DNA of 64,000 nt, taken from positions 13,872,523 to 13,936,522 of the forward strand of contig CM076658.1 of NCBI GenBank assembly GCA_038496675.1, in the 5' to 3' direction. Shown here piece by piece: positions 50,867 through 64,000 of this stretch (positions within the stretch are counted from its first letter, which is position 1; every line of letters begins with the position of its first letter). The stretch comes from Rachycentron canadum (lineage: Eukaryota > Chordata > Actinopteri > Carangiformes > Rachycentridae). The notes under the pieces are model-generated. The model saw only the letters and a program-made list of their open reading frames with translations, was not told where the DNA came from and made no database searches. Both the position numbers and the translations under genes were made by a program.

Positions 50867-53800
50867 ATGCTGCGCAGCCAGGGCATGCTGAAGAGCCGCT
50901 GCTGCGTCCTGCTCGGTGACCTGAGGGTGCTCCTTCTGGGGCCACCGGCACCACCGACACCGCTGCCTCCGCTGACCCCCATGAGCGGCCAAACCACGGA
51001 AAGCCATGAGACAGGCGTCACCGTCCCCGACAACAACAACACGTTAACGCGGAGCCACCAGCAGGCAGGGGACCGGACTGCCTTACCAGCGGCAGCAGCC
51101 ACCGGGCCACCGGGCGGAGAGCGGCCGGTGGCGGGCTGGGTTGATGCTGCAGAGCTGTCGGCGGCGCTGCGCGGCTGCAGCAGCTCGTCTGATGACTGCT
51201 CAAAGGGCAAACTGGAGGAGAGGTTCTCCCTCACCAGCTACACGGAAAGTGGCTTCAGGACACCTGTGTGCAGGATCTGCTTCCAGGGACCAGAACATGT
51301 AAGTCAAGTCATGCTGGAAGTATTCACCCAATCCATTTATCATTCAGGGTACCTCCCCATCCCTTTTCTCTTTGGGTTAATCTGAAAATCTGTTTTTGTT
51401 GAGTTTGGTTGGGATGAACTCAACTGTTTTCCTCCTACAAAGAATATAGGGTATAACTTATCAGGTGATGGTACTGCTGCACATTTAGATCTAGGGATCA
51501 TCCCTTTCTCTTCTATATGAATATCTCTTTTATATGCAGACTTTCTGGTCCAGCTTCTTTTCTAGTGAGAACATCCACTCCCTGTTTCTCCTCAAGGTGG
51601 CCACACAGCTGGAGAGCCCTCTGAGCAAGGATCCCACTGCATCCTGCTCTTATCCTTTTGCATGGCTTGAAAAGACAGCCATAGCTAGCAGTGGGAGGAT
51701 AATGAAAGACCTTGTCTCCATGGTTGACAAGTGTGGAGGATACACAGCGATGTAGTAACAACTCATTATATCCAAACACTGTGAATTCATATTGAATCAT
51801 TACATGCATGAAAAAATCAAATAATACCTCTCACTCCACTGCACCACCTGGAAAAAGCAAAAAAAAAAAAAAAAAAATTATTTGCACCGAACAGAAGGGA
51901 AGCGCCTTCAAGTTAATCACACTGCGTGCCTTTGCTTTTTAGGCCATATTGATGATAATGTCACACTACATCAATCAGGAGAGGAGAAATGTGAACCAAG
52001 ATGACTAGGGTGTGCAGCAATAAATAATATAAAATTATAAGAGAGAAGCAGACACTTAACAATTTACAGACATTAGTTACACTGTTTGACAGAGCCTTTG
52101 AGAACACATTGACAAATATGCTACACCACACCAATAGAAATGGAGGAAGGGAGGTTATAAAAAAGATGTGAGGCAAAGCAACTGAGGTGTAGAACATAAC
52201 TTTATATCTAGCAATCTGTACTTGCAATTGCCTTTCCTTTGCCCAAGCAGCAGATTTAGTGTATCATTTCATGGTCATTGCACTGTGTATGGCCTATAAT
52301 CTCTCCGTGTTTCATCAACTAATTACTCCAACAGCAATTCTGTGCATCTTTCCACCTCTGTTCTCAGACTGTAATTATTACAGACATGGGGTCTAGTTAT
52401 GAGATTGGGAGACAAGGCTTCATTCTTGTTTTTTTTTTAAACTCCACAGATAGTCAGCACACTCTGCAGTGAATACAAAGCAACGCTCTCAGAATTTGCA
52501 GTATTTCCCATGGTCTCCTCCAGCTCATCTCATCAATGCTTCCTGGAGACATTGCAGCTAGTCAATAGCATTTGATTTCATGCCATCCCATCATTATGCA
52601 AGTTCTTATCTATCACCGGCCTCCCTTCTCCTGTCGCCTCTTGCTGGTGGTTTGGGTGAAATCCAGATATGGATCTGCTGAGGTGTAAATAGGTACAAGG
52701 GGAATGAGGCTCCGTTTGAAAAGAGAGATGAGTGGACTTTTCTGTGTGTCACTGTGTGATACAGGCAGTGGGGACATTAGTTATCCTCTATTTTCCCTTA
52801 GCCTCCAGGATGTCACATAGACCAAGGTAGCCAGTATCTGATCTGACAATCCACCTTCAAAACACTTCCATCCCCAAGGCTGAGATACTCAAGACAGAGT
52901 AAAGAAGGGACAGTGAGACATAGCTCTCCTCAAGTCTCCTCCATTTGAAAAGGGCCTTGAGTGTCAATTCAACTATTTTTTAAAATCTGTATTTAAAAAT
53001 GATATTCTGATTTGATAGGAGACTTTACAACGTAATGAGCCTGTGCTATCAAATTCATGCCAGTGTTTTTGGTGCCATTTTCTTTAAGGTTAGTGATTCA
53101 TAGCCTAAGTCCTTCTCTTTTCAACATTAGGTTCACTCCTTTTCTTCCAAAACTGTCTCAGTATGATCACATATAAACTCATATTTCTTATAGTAAATTG
53201 AAACAATTATTGGTTGTTCTAACTAATCCTCCTCTCATTAGTTACTCTAAATTTCCTCTTTCTGATACTATCCCCTTTGCACAACTCAAAAAGGAAACTA
53301 TGTACAAGGATAGATAAACTGTGGATTTTACGCTCCATCTCTTACATTAGAATCATAGGAGATAGATCTCTCCATGACCAGTGTGGACAGGACAATGATT
53401 ACAGTGATCAATAACTCTCAATTAACTCAATATACCCCTATAAAGTCAATGTACATAATATACAAAATTTGAGAATTTTATTAAGATCTGAAAAAATAAA
53501 CCAGCTCTTTAACCCAGACTACTGTTGGTTTAAATGTACATCTCTAGACACACAGACAATGTGAGGAAAATTAACAGCTAAGCCAGTATCCCATTAAATA
53601 ACATAAATTCATGCCCTTTACCTCAATACCTCAGGTTATTCAGGTTATTTTTTATTTACAGCTGACTTTAAATATATTTCAATTGAGTTATCAGTTCTGT
53701 TTAGCTAAAGGTCAGCGAGGAGCTTTGCAGGGGACTGCAGCTTGCTTGCACAGAGGATCTGATTTATTCAAGCTTGTGCTTCCAGACTTGATTTTGACCT

Positions 53801-56800
53801 CAGCGCTCAAAGAACACACAATTTCTCTGCTATGTTATAGCTTAAGATCATTTTCAGGAAAAAGTCACACGGTGCACAAACAGCTGTATTTAAAAAGTAA
53901 TATACAAGGGAAAGTCACAGAATCACACAGTATTTGTGTGAGTGAGTGATCTTTTCCTGAAGTGTCATGCACTATTACACTGAAGTGGCCTTTGGAGCTA
54001 ATGCCACTGTCCTGTCCTCACTTCAGCTGCATGTAGGAAATATGGGAGTCCCTGCTGTTTAGAAAAAAATGTCAGTTTTCCCTCCTAAATCATAACAGAG
54101 ATAATGCACTTGCAGACTGTGTTTGTCTGCTGCACAATGAGAAGCCTCGAGGGGTCAAGTTAGCATCATTCTTTCTATATGGCCCCACAGTGGTGAGGCA
54201 CTATGCTTTCTGTACTCCATCGCATGTAGGATGGCTCCTCTGCCATTTGTTGGGAATGGGATATAAACAAATTATATAAGCCAATGATTTTTTTTTTTTT
54301 TGGCTTCTGGAAGTATATCGACAGGAGCTGTGAATTCATAAACCTAAATTCTAAACACTGGTTGGTCTTTTATTCAGTTACTTTATAAGGTCCATTAACC
54401 GTCACTGGAGGCCTAATGGTTCCCATAAAATAAGCCATAAGTAGAACGTCCCCAGCATATGTTTTATGATCAGTAATTATAGGCAAATAAATTTGAAATT
54501 ATATGACCTTCAATTTAATTTCTCTGTGACCAGATTTTTCCCTTTCTAACTTGTTGAATATAATTGAAATGTGCATATGAAGCTGTTTTTCAGATGACTG
54601 CAGTATTGAAAGTTCTTATTAAAGAAATGCTTATGGCCTGAATGCCATTGGCTATTGTTGAAATCGCTTTTATTCAGTTTCTGTGGGAGCTAGTTTATTA
54701 TACTACAATTTCCCTTCGCCTAGAGTTAATAGAGTTCACTTGCATTGATTCCAGGCCCTTAAGAAATGTGAATAGCCATCTCTAATTTAGCTTCATGTCA
54801 TTATATACATTGGGAGTGGATCCAATTTTATAAAGGGAAAATTGGGTGCACTGAGGTGGTTTTAGGATAATTTAGCACAGAGAAATGGATTAGTGTGACC
54901 AACGCTATCAGATTTATCTTATTATTTATCTTTTTAATGCATTTGTTGCGTGTTGTTGTTTTAAAATAATTATAGTTGTTTTATCAATGATAAGATATTT
55001 TATTTATCACTTTCTGTGCGCGTGGGCTGTAAAATGCCACGTTTGTTATCAACGTCTCTTGCTCCCTCTCCAGCCTCAGTTGTACTGGAGTGATCGAGGT
55101 TTCAGCTCTTGGCTGTGATAAGGCCACTCACCGTGAGCGGTCTGAGTCCCACTGGACACAGCAGAAGTGTTCTGGTGCTCCTGCCAATACACTCCCACCC
55201 TGGCCATCTGTAGATGGGCCTTTTCTCCTCCATCTCCCTCCTTTTCCCTCCCTTTTCCTCAACCAGGGTAACTGCTCCGTCTGTAAGAGATGTCAGCACA
55301 ATGACACCGTGGAGAAATAATTTGGAGCTCGCTACATTTTGCATTTTTCTTTCTACAATCTCTATGCCATGCTCATGGTAGACAGGGAATACTGAATACT
55401 AAACGCCTAAGCTTAGAGAGGTGGAGAGCTTTCCTGCAGCAGAAGGGGTTGGCTAATTTATTTTTTTTATTCACAACTTGTTTTTTGTTCAGTCCCATTA
55501 AGATTAAAATATAGATACAGAAAGGTCCTGTTTTGAATTTAATAGATCCAAGTTTCTTAAACTGCAGGTCAGAATCTAAAAAGGGTGGGAAGCCTACACC
55601 TCTTGGGTCATCATCTATATTCAATATGACAAGACTAGTAATGTATTTTAATGATCTTGGAGCTCAGGGTGAGAGATTATAAATCTCTCATTTGTTCTTC
55701 AGGCTGAATATAATTTAAGAGTAATGGCTGGTTAAGAATATGGTTGAGCACATAAAGCTGTAATGTTAAAATCCTTATGATACCCCATTTAATGAGTTTT
55801 GTATTTTTACTATAGCTGATTTCAGAGCCCTCCAGAGGCTGAAAAAAGATTTATATGAAACACCGTAAAACCCCACTGCCTACGTTTAAAACACATATAA
55901 GTCAGGTTAAACATATAAGGATGCAAAATCTCAATTTACAGGGATGAATCTCACCTAACAGGAGTAATGTGTTAGTTTTCATGAATGCTTAGCTAAATAT
56001 TTATATGGTTGAAGAGTCCACAAGTCAACCAGGTTGTTAACCAGTGAACACTTTTTCAGGAGCAAAATGATTTTAATGTTCTGCTTAAATGCTTAGTAAA
56101 AACAAATTCTGACTCCAACAACATTGAGGTGCTGAGGTGAAGGTCTGCTTTTCTTTCAGCTACTTCAACTTCCTCCTCAAGATCTAGCCTAAGATTTTCA
56201 TTTTGTTTTCTTTTTTCTTCTTCTTTTTTTTTTTTTTTTTGAGCAATGTTCCCCACTGAGTGAAATGACCCAGAAGTATTTCAGTGGCAGCCATGATAAC
56301 AGATGGGTGAAAATGTTGAGGAAAGGTGGCTCAATGCTTCCTATGCCATTGCACTGCTCCTATAGCCAGTTGTGACATTCCCTGAAGTTCGATGCTTATG
56401 TTTTGGTGGTATACTTTGGAAATCTAATCATCAGCCTGGTTAACATACAATGAGCATGTCTCATTAAAATCCATAAATATAGTTTTCTTCTCTTTCAAGG
56501 AAGAGCTTGCTTCAATATGCAAGATCAGGGACAAGCAGAAATGGAAGCTGGGGTGAAAAGTGTTTCTTTGAATTTGGTCTGAAGTTGTCGCATTTGCATC
56601 TATAAAAGAATAAATACATGATATCTCTATTTAGTGTAAGGGCTACAGTAACAGTGTATTTATAGTGCAGTATTTTGCAGCTTTGTTGGGGTTTGCTCTT
56701 TGACAGAAGCCTTAGTGAATCATCAACTTTTCAATATTCAAGAATTTTATCTGTTAACAAGTAATGCAAGGCAAAGCTTTCATTTCACACCTGAACTTGT

Positions 56801-59800
56801 GTTTGGCTGTAATATAGCTGTGTAGTGCTACGCAACCAATGTGAGTGTGTGTGTGCATGTTTACATGACTGTGCATGCAAAGCTTTGGAAAATCAATAAC
56901 CCACTTCAAAGAACTGCAGAGAAATATAAATTATATATGTAATCTGCACTGTATTGCAAATAAAAGGGTTATCTGTGGGGGTAAATAAAATGAGAAAACT
57001 AAAGATTGTTTTGAGATGGTCAATGATTCCTGTGAACAGATTTTTCTTCTTGGCCAATGGACAGTATCCTGCTCTGAGGCTACAGTCCAGTTTTATGAAA
57101 CATAACATTTTATCAGTATTTTATTGAGTTTTGTGTGCTTATACTTAAAATGTAACCCTGGCTGAATGAGCACAAGGCCTTTTCTCTATTTACATCAAAC
57201 CTCAGCTCAGGTAGCGAGGTATACTCCTGTTTCATCAGAAGCAACAGCAGCACGCACTGTCCAAGCAAGATATCCACTGACAGTAAAAATAACAACTATA
57301 CATGCATTTAAAAGAACTAAATAGTTTCAAGCGCTTATCCTGAGGTGCTCGGACTCATTGGCTTTGCTTCTTTACCGCAGGGGGAGCTACTGAGCCCATG
57401 TCGGTGCAGCGGGTCAGTACGCTGCACCCACCAACCCTGCCTCATCAAATGGATCAGTGAGAGAGGGTCCTGGGCCTGTGAACTCTGCTACTATAAATAT
57501 CAGGTCATCGCCATCAGCACAAAGAACCCACTGCAGGTGAGCCATGGATGTAAAAAACAGCAATGTGGAAATTTAGGACGAAGAAGAGATATGTGAAAAG
57601 CCAAGGTGTCATTCTATTTACTTCCTTTTTATTCGTATAGCATCAAATCACTTTATCTCAAGGCACTTATAGAGTAACATCTAGACCTTAGAAAATTATA
57701 GTGAGAAACCCGACAGTGAAAATGTGTAAATTGAATTAAGAACAAGTTATTGTACCATCTTGAAGCAAGTTAACAGTCAGATTAAACTAAACTTAATACT
57801 GAGTACTGAAATGTGTGTTTTGCCTTCTCATTAGGAGAATTGTTGGTGTATATAGGGAAAGGGAGAGATGAGCTCTTGCCTTCTCCTATGGGACTCATAC
57901 ATTTATGCATTTTTGATTTACATATCAATGTCTGGTTAGAATGAAATAGCAAAAACACAATTTACAGGAAACACACTGTCTTTACTGCAGCTCTAGTTCT
58001 GCTCTCATCACAAACTTCAACTGTTTTTGAATTTAACAGAGCTTTTTAGAACAGAAAGATGCAGTTTTAGACTTTTGGGGGATGTGGTAGGTGTAGACTC
58101 TGAGTGGACACTGTTTTGATGTTATCCCATTCAGTACTGAAGTGTGTGATATGTAGGTTTTTGTGTGATTTTGTTCTGAATATATTGTACTCCAGTAGAG
58201 GAGAGAAGTCAACACACAGAAACATGGACAAAACACAAGAAAATAAAGAAAACATTTGACAACACATCTGCTGCAAATACATACAACAGAAACAAGTATA
58301 GAAACGTGCTACAAGGACAACAGATGAGAAAATAAGTGTTAAGTGATGAACCAGGCTTGGACACTTGTTCAGTGCTTTCTGACTTTTTACATTATTAAAG
58401 TCATCAGTTGTTTTGGAAAATGAACTAAAAATGAAAGCGCTTGTTGTTTTCTGCTTAATTTTAAAATTCCCAATCAGATTTAACACTTGTGTGTGCTGTG
58501 TGTATTTGCAGCGTAGCGTGTTGTGTTGTCAAATTGATGAGCATGTTTTATTCTGTTGCTTTTCATTGAGCTCTCTCTGCCACTGCACTGTATCTATAGC
58601 CAACTGTAATGTTCCCTGAAGTTTGATGCTTATGTTTTGGTGGAATAGTTTGATAAAAAACATGCAACATGCAGTGTTTTAATTAATCTGTCTAACTGAT
58701 GATTGCGTTCAAACAATGGTGTCTTTATGTTGTTGAATACTATCTTTATCTTCATGTGTATCCCAAGTGTTTAGTGAAGTGAAATAAGAGTGACAAAGAG
58801 GTAAGAGTTGCTGTGGTCTGTGTCTTCTTGTAGTGGCAGGCCATCTCCCTGACAGTGATAGAGAAAGTGCAGATAGCAGCAGCCATCTTGGGCTCCCTGT
58901 TCCTGATGGCCAGTATCTCCTGGCTTGTGTGGTCGTCTTTCAGCCCGTCAGCTCGCTGGCAGCGACAAGATCTGCTTTTCCAGATCTGCTACGGCATGTA
59001 TGGATTCATGGACGTTGTTTGCATCGGTGAGGTGGCACATTTGACACATTTTTATTAATTCATCAATTTAATTTAAGGTCCATACTTCTTATTAGCTTAA
59101 GTTTGTACATTTTACCACTGAGAATAATCGATTGAGTCAAGTCTGGTCACAGAGGTACATTATGCATTCAACCGGCAAAAGCAAACATAATGTCATAGTT
59201 GTTCAGTAGAGTCAATAATTATACCCACCGGCTGTGCACAAATTATCGTGAATGGCATTAACAGTCTACACTATTGACATTTAATACAATTAATCTATAC
59301 CACAGTCAAAAACTTCAAATCAATATTTAGTGTGTGGGCAGTTGTATTTTGGTTTATTATTAATTATCATTAAATGCACGATTGTTTGGCTGATCTTTAT
59401 TAATAGATTTGTAATGTTACAGGTATTATATTGAAGGTGAAGGTTCGCTGTGTACATCATGGTGCATATCAATCTATAATAAAAGCTGCAGCGCCTAAGT
59501 CATGCAGATGAAAGTGTTTCTGAACTGATACAACACAAAAAAATTTTAAAAAGTGTGTTGAAGAGTTTCTATCATGTTGTGAATTTGTGTGGGTATCCAA
59601 ATAAAAATTTGTAGCATCCACTCTAAGCCTGCTGTCCTCTGAGGCCCGAGGGCCCTCGTGGGTGACTGCGTGATGGCATCTCACATTAAGAAAACTCTTA
59701 ACTGCCTCTGCAGCAGACAGCAGGATGAGAGGAAGAAGAGATCGATTGTCTCTGGTTTGGTGGCGAGGATTGACTGTGTAGTCATTAACTCTGCACTTTA

Positions 59801-60999
59801 CACAGATTAACTTGTCACCTGGCAAATTTTAAGAGCAAAGACCTGACTCACTTATCCACAAAGTTTTAGTTGAAGAAAAACAGGATTTTATTGATAAACT
59901 CTGTAGGTTAGAATTTCTTAATATCCATTTTTGGTGAAATGCTTTCACTGCAGCTGGAGGACAATATTATGCTGTAAGTGAGATAAAATAATTTATTTTG
60001 TTCATTTAATCTGTTAGCTCCATAATAAATAAAGCTCCTATATGCAGTGGTAACTCTTATAAAGCATAACTTATCCTATGAGGATATATTTTTCCAATTA
60101 TATCAATACAAACAGCAGTATTCAGTATTTCCCACTACATGACTTTACTGAGAATAAATCCCCACTAAAATCTTGGAGTCTAAACATCTGTTGTTACAGA
60201 TTGATTTCAATTTTTCATATACGCAGTTCATTGAACACAAATCAATAAGTAATTTTAAACTGTGATAAGTTGTTATCGAATAACCTTGGAGAATAGATGC
60301 ATCACTTTTGCTAACCCTAGTCCAAAAAATGGTGAGTATCGCTGTGTCACAAGTTGTGACTCTTCTCCAGTTTTTCTAAGAAATAAAGATCTTATCTGTG
60401 GGTTATGGTGCAGTACTTTAAAAATGAGTTGTTCTGTTCTGCTACTCCCTCAGCTAGTACTCTCTACAGGCTTTAACACAGTGAATCTACCACTGCAGAG
60501 ATATATATCACTTTGTGGTGTCATTATGTTTGCTGTCAGACAGTGACATTGTCTGTTTGATGCTTTGATTTCCACAGCACTAATTGTCCACGAGGGACCT
60601 TCTGTGTTTCGTATTTTCCACCGCTGGCAGGCCGTGAACCAGCAGTGGAAGGTCCTGAACTATGATAAGTCTATGGACAGCGATGACCTGAAGGACACCA
60701 CTGTAGACAGGACTCTGTCTCAGCCCAGCCAGGGCTATCAGACTGGGGTAGGAGTGTCCACCTCCACCTCCTCACTGATGGTGGTAGCTTCCACAGCCGC
60801 CGGCTCCACTTCTACAACTGTGGTGATGGCCACAGGAGGACTGGGAACACATGTGGACCCCAACAGCGGCAGCACAGTGCCAGACCAACACTGTCCCTAC
60901 AATATCCTCCACCTCCTCAGTCACCTGAGGCAGCCGGAGGCTCGCAGCCAACCCAGCAACAGCACAAGAGAGCTGGTCATGCGAGTCACTACAGTCTAA
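50867..60999 (+). CDS. marchf4: MARCHF4, RING-CH membrane E3 ubiquitin ligase
   Basis: Four coding exons (50867-51298, 57381-57536, 58834-59026, 60578-60999) join in frame to 400 codons plus stop; the human protein is 410. The RING-CH zinc ligands are complete in C4HC3 order: C135, C138, C151, C153, H161, C164, C177, C180. The finger is split by the first intron after RICFQGPEH. Two hydrophobic segments follow, about 208-230 (VQIAAAILGSLFLMASISWL) and 243-265 (LLFQICYGMYGFMDVVCIAL), with a short Trp/Arg-containing loop between them. The protein ends in RELVMRVTTV, a class I PDZ-binding terminus. MARCHF4 acts in Golgi and endosomal membranes and ubiquitinates surface proteins such as MHC-I, CD4 and tetraspanins. 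MLRSQGMLK aligns with an internal Met of the human protein (MLRHQGLLK), so the fish start is shorter or an upstream exon is missed. MARCHF9 is the nearest alternative, but position next to smarcal1 favours MARCHF4. Confidence 0.95.
51299..57380 (+). other. marchf4 intron 1 (6.1 kb), splits the RING-CH finger
   Basis: A large intron between the first two and remaining zinc ligands, at the same codon position as in the human protein alignment. It holds homopolymer runs (51861, 54289, 56221) and no coding segment that I could support. Confidence 0.7.
57625..57720 (+). repeat. Dispersed fish repeat fragment in marchf4 intron 2
   Basis: TTTTTATTCGTATAGCATCA, then ATCTCAAGGCACTTATAGAG and CATCTAGACC, matches the general text of a common teleost interspersed repeat (TATAGCACCAAATCA, CTCAAGGCACTTT, GGTCTAGACC). 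It is diverged and partial. Confidence 0.45.
59027..60577 (+). other. marchf4 intron 3
   Basis: 1,551 bp of AT-rich sequence between the exon ending VVCI and the exon beginning LIVHEG. No other feature seen. Confidence 0.7.
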
Positions 61000-61146
61000 G
61001 GAGTAAGTTAAGGCCTTATCCCACACTGAGGTGAAAGATTTATGAACCAGCTGACAGTTAAAAAAAAGTCTTATGTTAACTGCACTGGATTAAGACCATG
61101 TTCTTGTTTGTTTCAAAATGCATCTCTGATGTCCTTACATTGATTG

Positions 61147-61152
61147 AATAAA
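61147..61152 (+). terminator. Candidate poly(A) signal of marchf4
   Basis: AATAAA about 150 bp after the stop codon. Vertebrate MARCHF4 transcripts usually have long 3'UTRs, so this may be an early or unused site. Confidence 0.3.
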
Positions 61153-64000
61153 AGTCAAAGTTGTTTGATTTTCAGAATTGGTTTGAAAATAGTTATTTTT
61201 AAGTATAATTTTTTTATGATATTTGCATCTTGAGTCTTGGAACCAAAGAGACAGAAGTGAAGAGAATATAAGATCAAAACTCAATTTACTAATTTACTTT
61301 TAATAAAATCACAAGTAAGTGGACCTTTGAGCAGCACAACCCTAAAAAGTTTAGTTTTACTATAGAAAATATTTAGAATCTGCATCCAACCTGTAGCGGT
61401 AAACAAATACAGGATACATGCATCAGGTGTTTGATCACAAAATCCTGGAAAAAAATGCCTCATCTCTTAATATTAAGATGATGTACTGCATGTTTATTTG
61501 TACTATTCAGATGCATTGTGAGTTATGACTGTTAATGCATCAATGCAGGGATCAAAACTGCTTCACACAGTGTCTTTTTGTACTTTTTCCCCAAATATCA
61601 CACTGGAATCACAGTTTAGTCATGAAGAGAAATCTACTTCTGTGTAAAAACATGCAAATGTGCAGAACTTACCTGCTGTATATCAAAGCATAGAGGCAGA
61701 GATAGGAAATGCTGTAGGAAAAGCAGCTGTTGCTCAGCTTTGTCATATTAGACGGTGTGAGGCTCTAACACTCATTGGACAACAGTTTAGGCGATACTCT
61801 ATGACATTGACAGAATTCAGAGGCAAAAAGTAGATTGGTTTTTATATTCTGTCTTTTGAGTACTTTTTTTCCTGCGGAGTCCATTATGTTATTTTGTTGA
61901 TTGTTTCAAGAGTTTTGAGCAATAATGAGAATGCATTTGTTCTTTTTGAAACACCTTTTCTCTAAATGAGTCCTTTTACAATGCATCTGAACAATGGAGA
62001 AAAACTGCCATTAGAACAGTCATCAGTCAGTTTTCTTAACTGCTTCTTCCGCTATCTCCACGCATGAAAACATGCCTCCGCTCCAAAGCATTGAGGTGTC
62101 ACTTGCAGTCCATTAAGAACACATTCATGTTCACATTTGGCTCACAAAGCCAGTGATTTCCCCATCTCTCGGCTCTCGGACTCAGATATGCTCTTTGATA
62201 TTTCTTCCCAGCTCTTGTTTCATGTCCATGAAAGATCAGTTTTATCCCAGGGGACACCAGATCTCTAAAGCATGTTGTGGGAGTGAAGGAACACTGGTAT
62301 AAACATGCACATAGCCGGGTGGGAATGAAGGCTGGAGGAGGGAGGGGGGTTTATTAAAGTTACCCATTTTTTTCCATAAACTCAAGAGACAAACACTGTG
62401 ATGCTCAGTAAGCAAGACACTGTACATTACAATACAGTTCCTCATTTGGTTGCAGTCTCCTAAAAACAGTTTGATGCTAATATTATCTTACTGCTAATAT
62501 CACTACAAGCCAAAGCTGATCATAGTGTGTAACATTTTTTAGAGCTCTGCCTCAGATGCCTTTGAGCCTTTTCCAACATGCATTACATTAAAACACATCA
62601 TTAGCTTCAAAATACATCTGATATGAATGATTTGCATTAATTTATGTGATGCTGGTGTGCAATGTCAAGTCCTCTTCATTCCTGTTGGTCTTTGCAATGC
62701 AGTCCATCCAATCAATATTATACTGAGAAAGAATTTCTTTGCGGCATTGAAGGATGAAAAAATATTCCATGTGTCCCAATTCAGCTGTCAAGAAAAAGTA
62801 TAAATACTAAGTAAATTACCTGCTTTCTGTTTATTTGGTTTTAGTATTCATTCACATTAATCACCAGCTTAACTGGGGGATGCGCTGTTTTGCAACACTG
62901 CTCTTCCTCATTATAATCAAATACCAGGAGTACAGTATCTGCAGAGAATCAGGTAGCGCCATGATTTTCTGCTGAATTATTTAAGCAGTTGAGTGCTGAT
63001 ATCAATGGGTGAGAGCTGCTTTACAGAACCAACTTGCCAAGAGCTGAGAGGTTGCAGAGAGTTCACCGTGAATCTTCTCGCCTCAGTTCTTTTCACACCT
63101 TGTCTCTTTCATTATACAGGCACACACACCTAGCTTTGATACAACTCAACTAAAAAAAAAAACCCAAAAGGATAAGAATTTATTACCTGAATGTCCTCTT
63201 CCAGGATTGATATGGCTCATATGTTTCCAGCAGTTTAAATAGGTTTTTTATTTTTTTTTGCTCTGTTGCACACGTTCAACTCACATGTGTTTCATGTTTA
63301 GGAAACATAGCACATGTTCTGAGTCATATCCCATATGTTGCTGGAGTAAGGGAGCATTAGTGATGTTCTCAGAACAAAACATCAACTCCAGGGTGGGTTT
63401 TGGTGCTATTTCTACTAATCTTTTTCAAATACGCCAGGTTTAATTTATTTACTGAATAACCTCAACTCCATATTCCCATCAGAAATAATTATATTTTTTA
63501 GAATACAATGAGTCAACGCTTAAACCAAAGTAGCAACTGCAGTGCCAGATTTAGTCATTTTTAGCTTGAAGAAATCATGACAAAAACAAAGCCTTTCATA
63601 AAACTCATGAATATGATTTTCTATCCAATTTTAAAGCTTAAAATATTTCTAACATTTCTGCTAAAGCAAATAATTGAGGCACTTTGCGAAGCATTAATGT
63701 GTGAAATTCCTATGAACCGGTGATTTCAGAAGGGTTGTCTTTCTCCTGCTTGGTGCTCAGTGTAATAAAACCATTGTACACATTGCTTTCATCTGCAGAA
63801 AATTGACCCAAAAAGGATTTTTGCAGACTATATAGAACACAGAACCTTTGAAACTGAGTGAATTGCATACAGTTAATATGCTTTTCAAGCAGGTCATCTG
63901 AAGTCTGAATAACGCGGTAAGAACATGCCGCATTCACTCCCTGCAACTTCTGCTACCACTGAAAATGAAAAGGGGCATTTTGAAGGGCTGCTCTTTTTTG
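61153..64000. other. Downstream of marchf4, no gene seen
   Basis: AT-rich. May hold the remainder of a long marchf4 3'UTR if the AATAAA at 61147 is bypassed. No further exon or repeat recognised. Confidence 0.4.

Noticed and set aside
50695..51234. Minus-strand open frame of 179 codons
   Set aside because: It is the antisense shadow of the GC-rich marchf4 first exon and has no recognisable protein text.
55090..55320. Plus-strand frame in marchf4 intron 1 ending in CSVCKRCQHND
   Set aside because: The CxxC pair looks zinc-finger-like, but the preceding text is pyrimidine-rich low complexity and no splice sites fit.
1..64000. CRISPR arrays, bacterial operons, defence islands or viral genes
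   Set aside because: The window is vertebrate nuclear DNA with spliced genes; no spacer-repeat arrays, prokaryotic gene clusters or viral coding sequence were seen.

Overview
The window reads as teleost fish chromosomal DNA. The genes are split into many small exons with GT/AG junctions, most introns are short (about 80 to 700 bp), and the protein sequences are vertebrate-like. The non-coding DNA carries fish-type repeats: a decayed Tc1/mariner end, dispersed elements found in many fish genomes, and CA, TAGA and AT microsatellites. The smarcal1 and marchf4 genes are also neighbours on human 2q35, so that part is conserved synteny. Species cannot be named from the sequence alone.

Layout. 1-26.2 kb is AT-rich and gene-poor. 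It holds microsatellites, a 337-bp MITE-like element with long inverted ends (8239-8575), a decayed coding-like stretch (13150-13780), and a possible last exon of an unidentified single-pass membrane protein on the minus strand (5583-5853). 26.4-34.7 kb is nme8 (txndc3) on the plus strand: 16 coding exons encode a thioredoxin domain followed by three nucleoside-diphosphate-kinase domains, with an RFX-type X-box just upstream. 35.3-44.9 kb is smarcal1 on the minus strand: 17 coding exons encode an annealing helicase with an RPA-binding N-terminus, two HARP domains and an SNF2 ATPase. nme8 and smarcal1 converge tail to tail, and the Tc1 relic sits in the roughly 0.6 kb between their poly(A) signals. 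A short unidentified plus-strand gene (two exons visible, 45905-46617) diverges from smarcal1 across a GC-richer promoter with an ETS/CRE composite site. 46.7-49.8 kb is intergenic. 50.9-61.0 kb is marchf4 on the plus strand: four coding exons encode a RING-CH membrane E3 ligase. The rest, to 64 kb, is intergenic.

The three named genes act in unrelated processes (axonemal or ciliary function, replication-fork repair, membrane-protein ubiquitination). I see no operon-like or defence-system organisation. The best leads for a second look are the unidentified short gene at 45.9-46.6 kb, a PIP-box-like C-terminus on the fish smarcal1 product, the minus-strand membrane-protein exon at 5.6 kb, and the decayed coding stretch at 13.2-13.8 kb.
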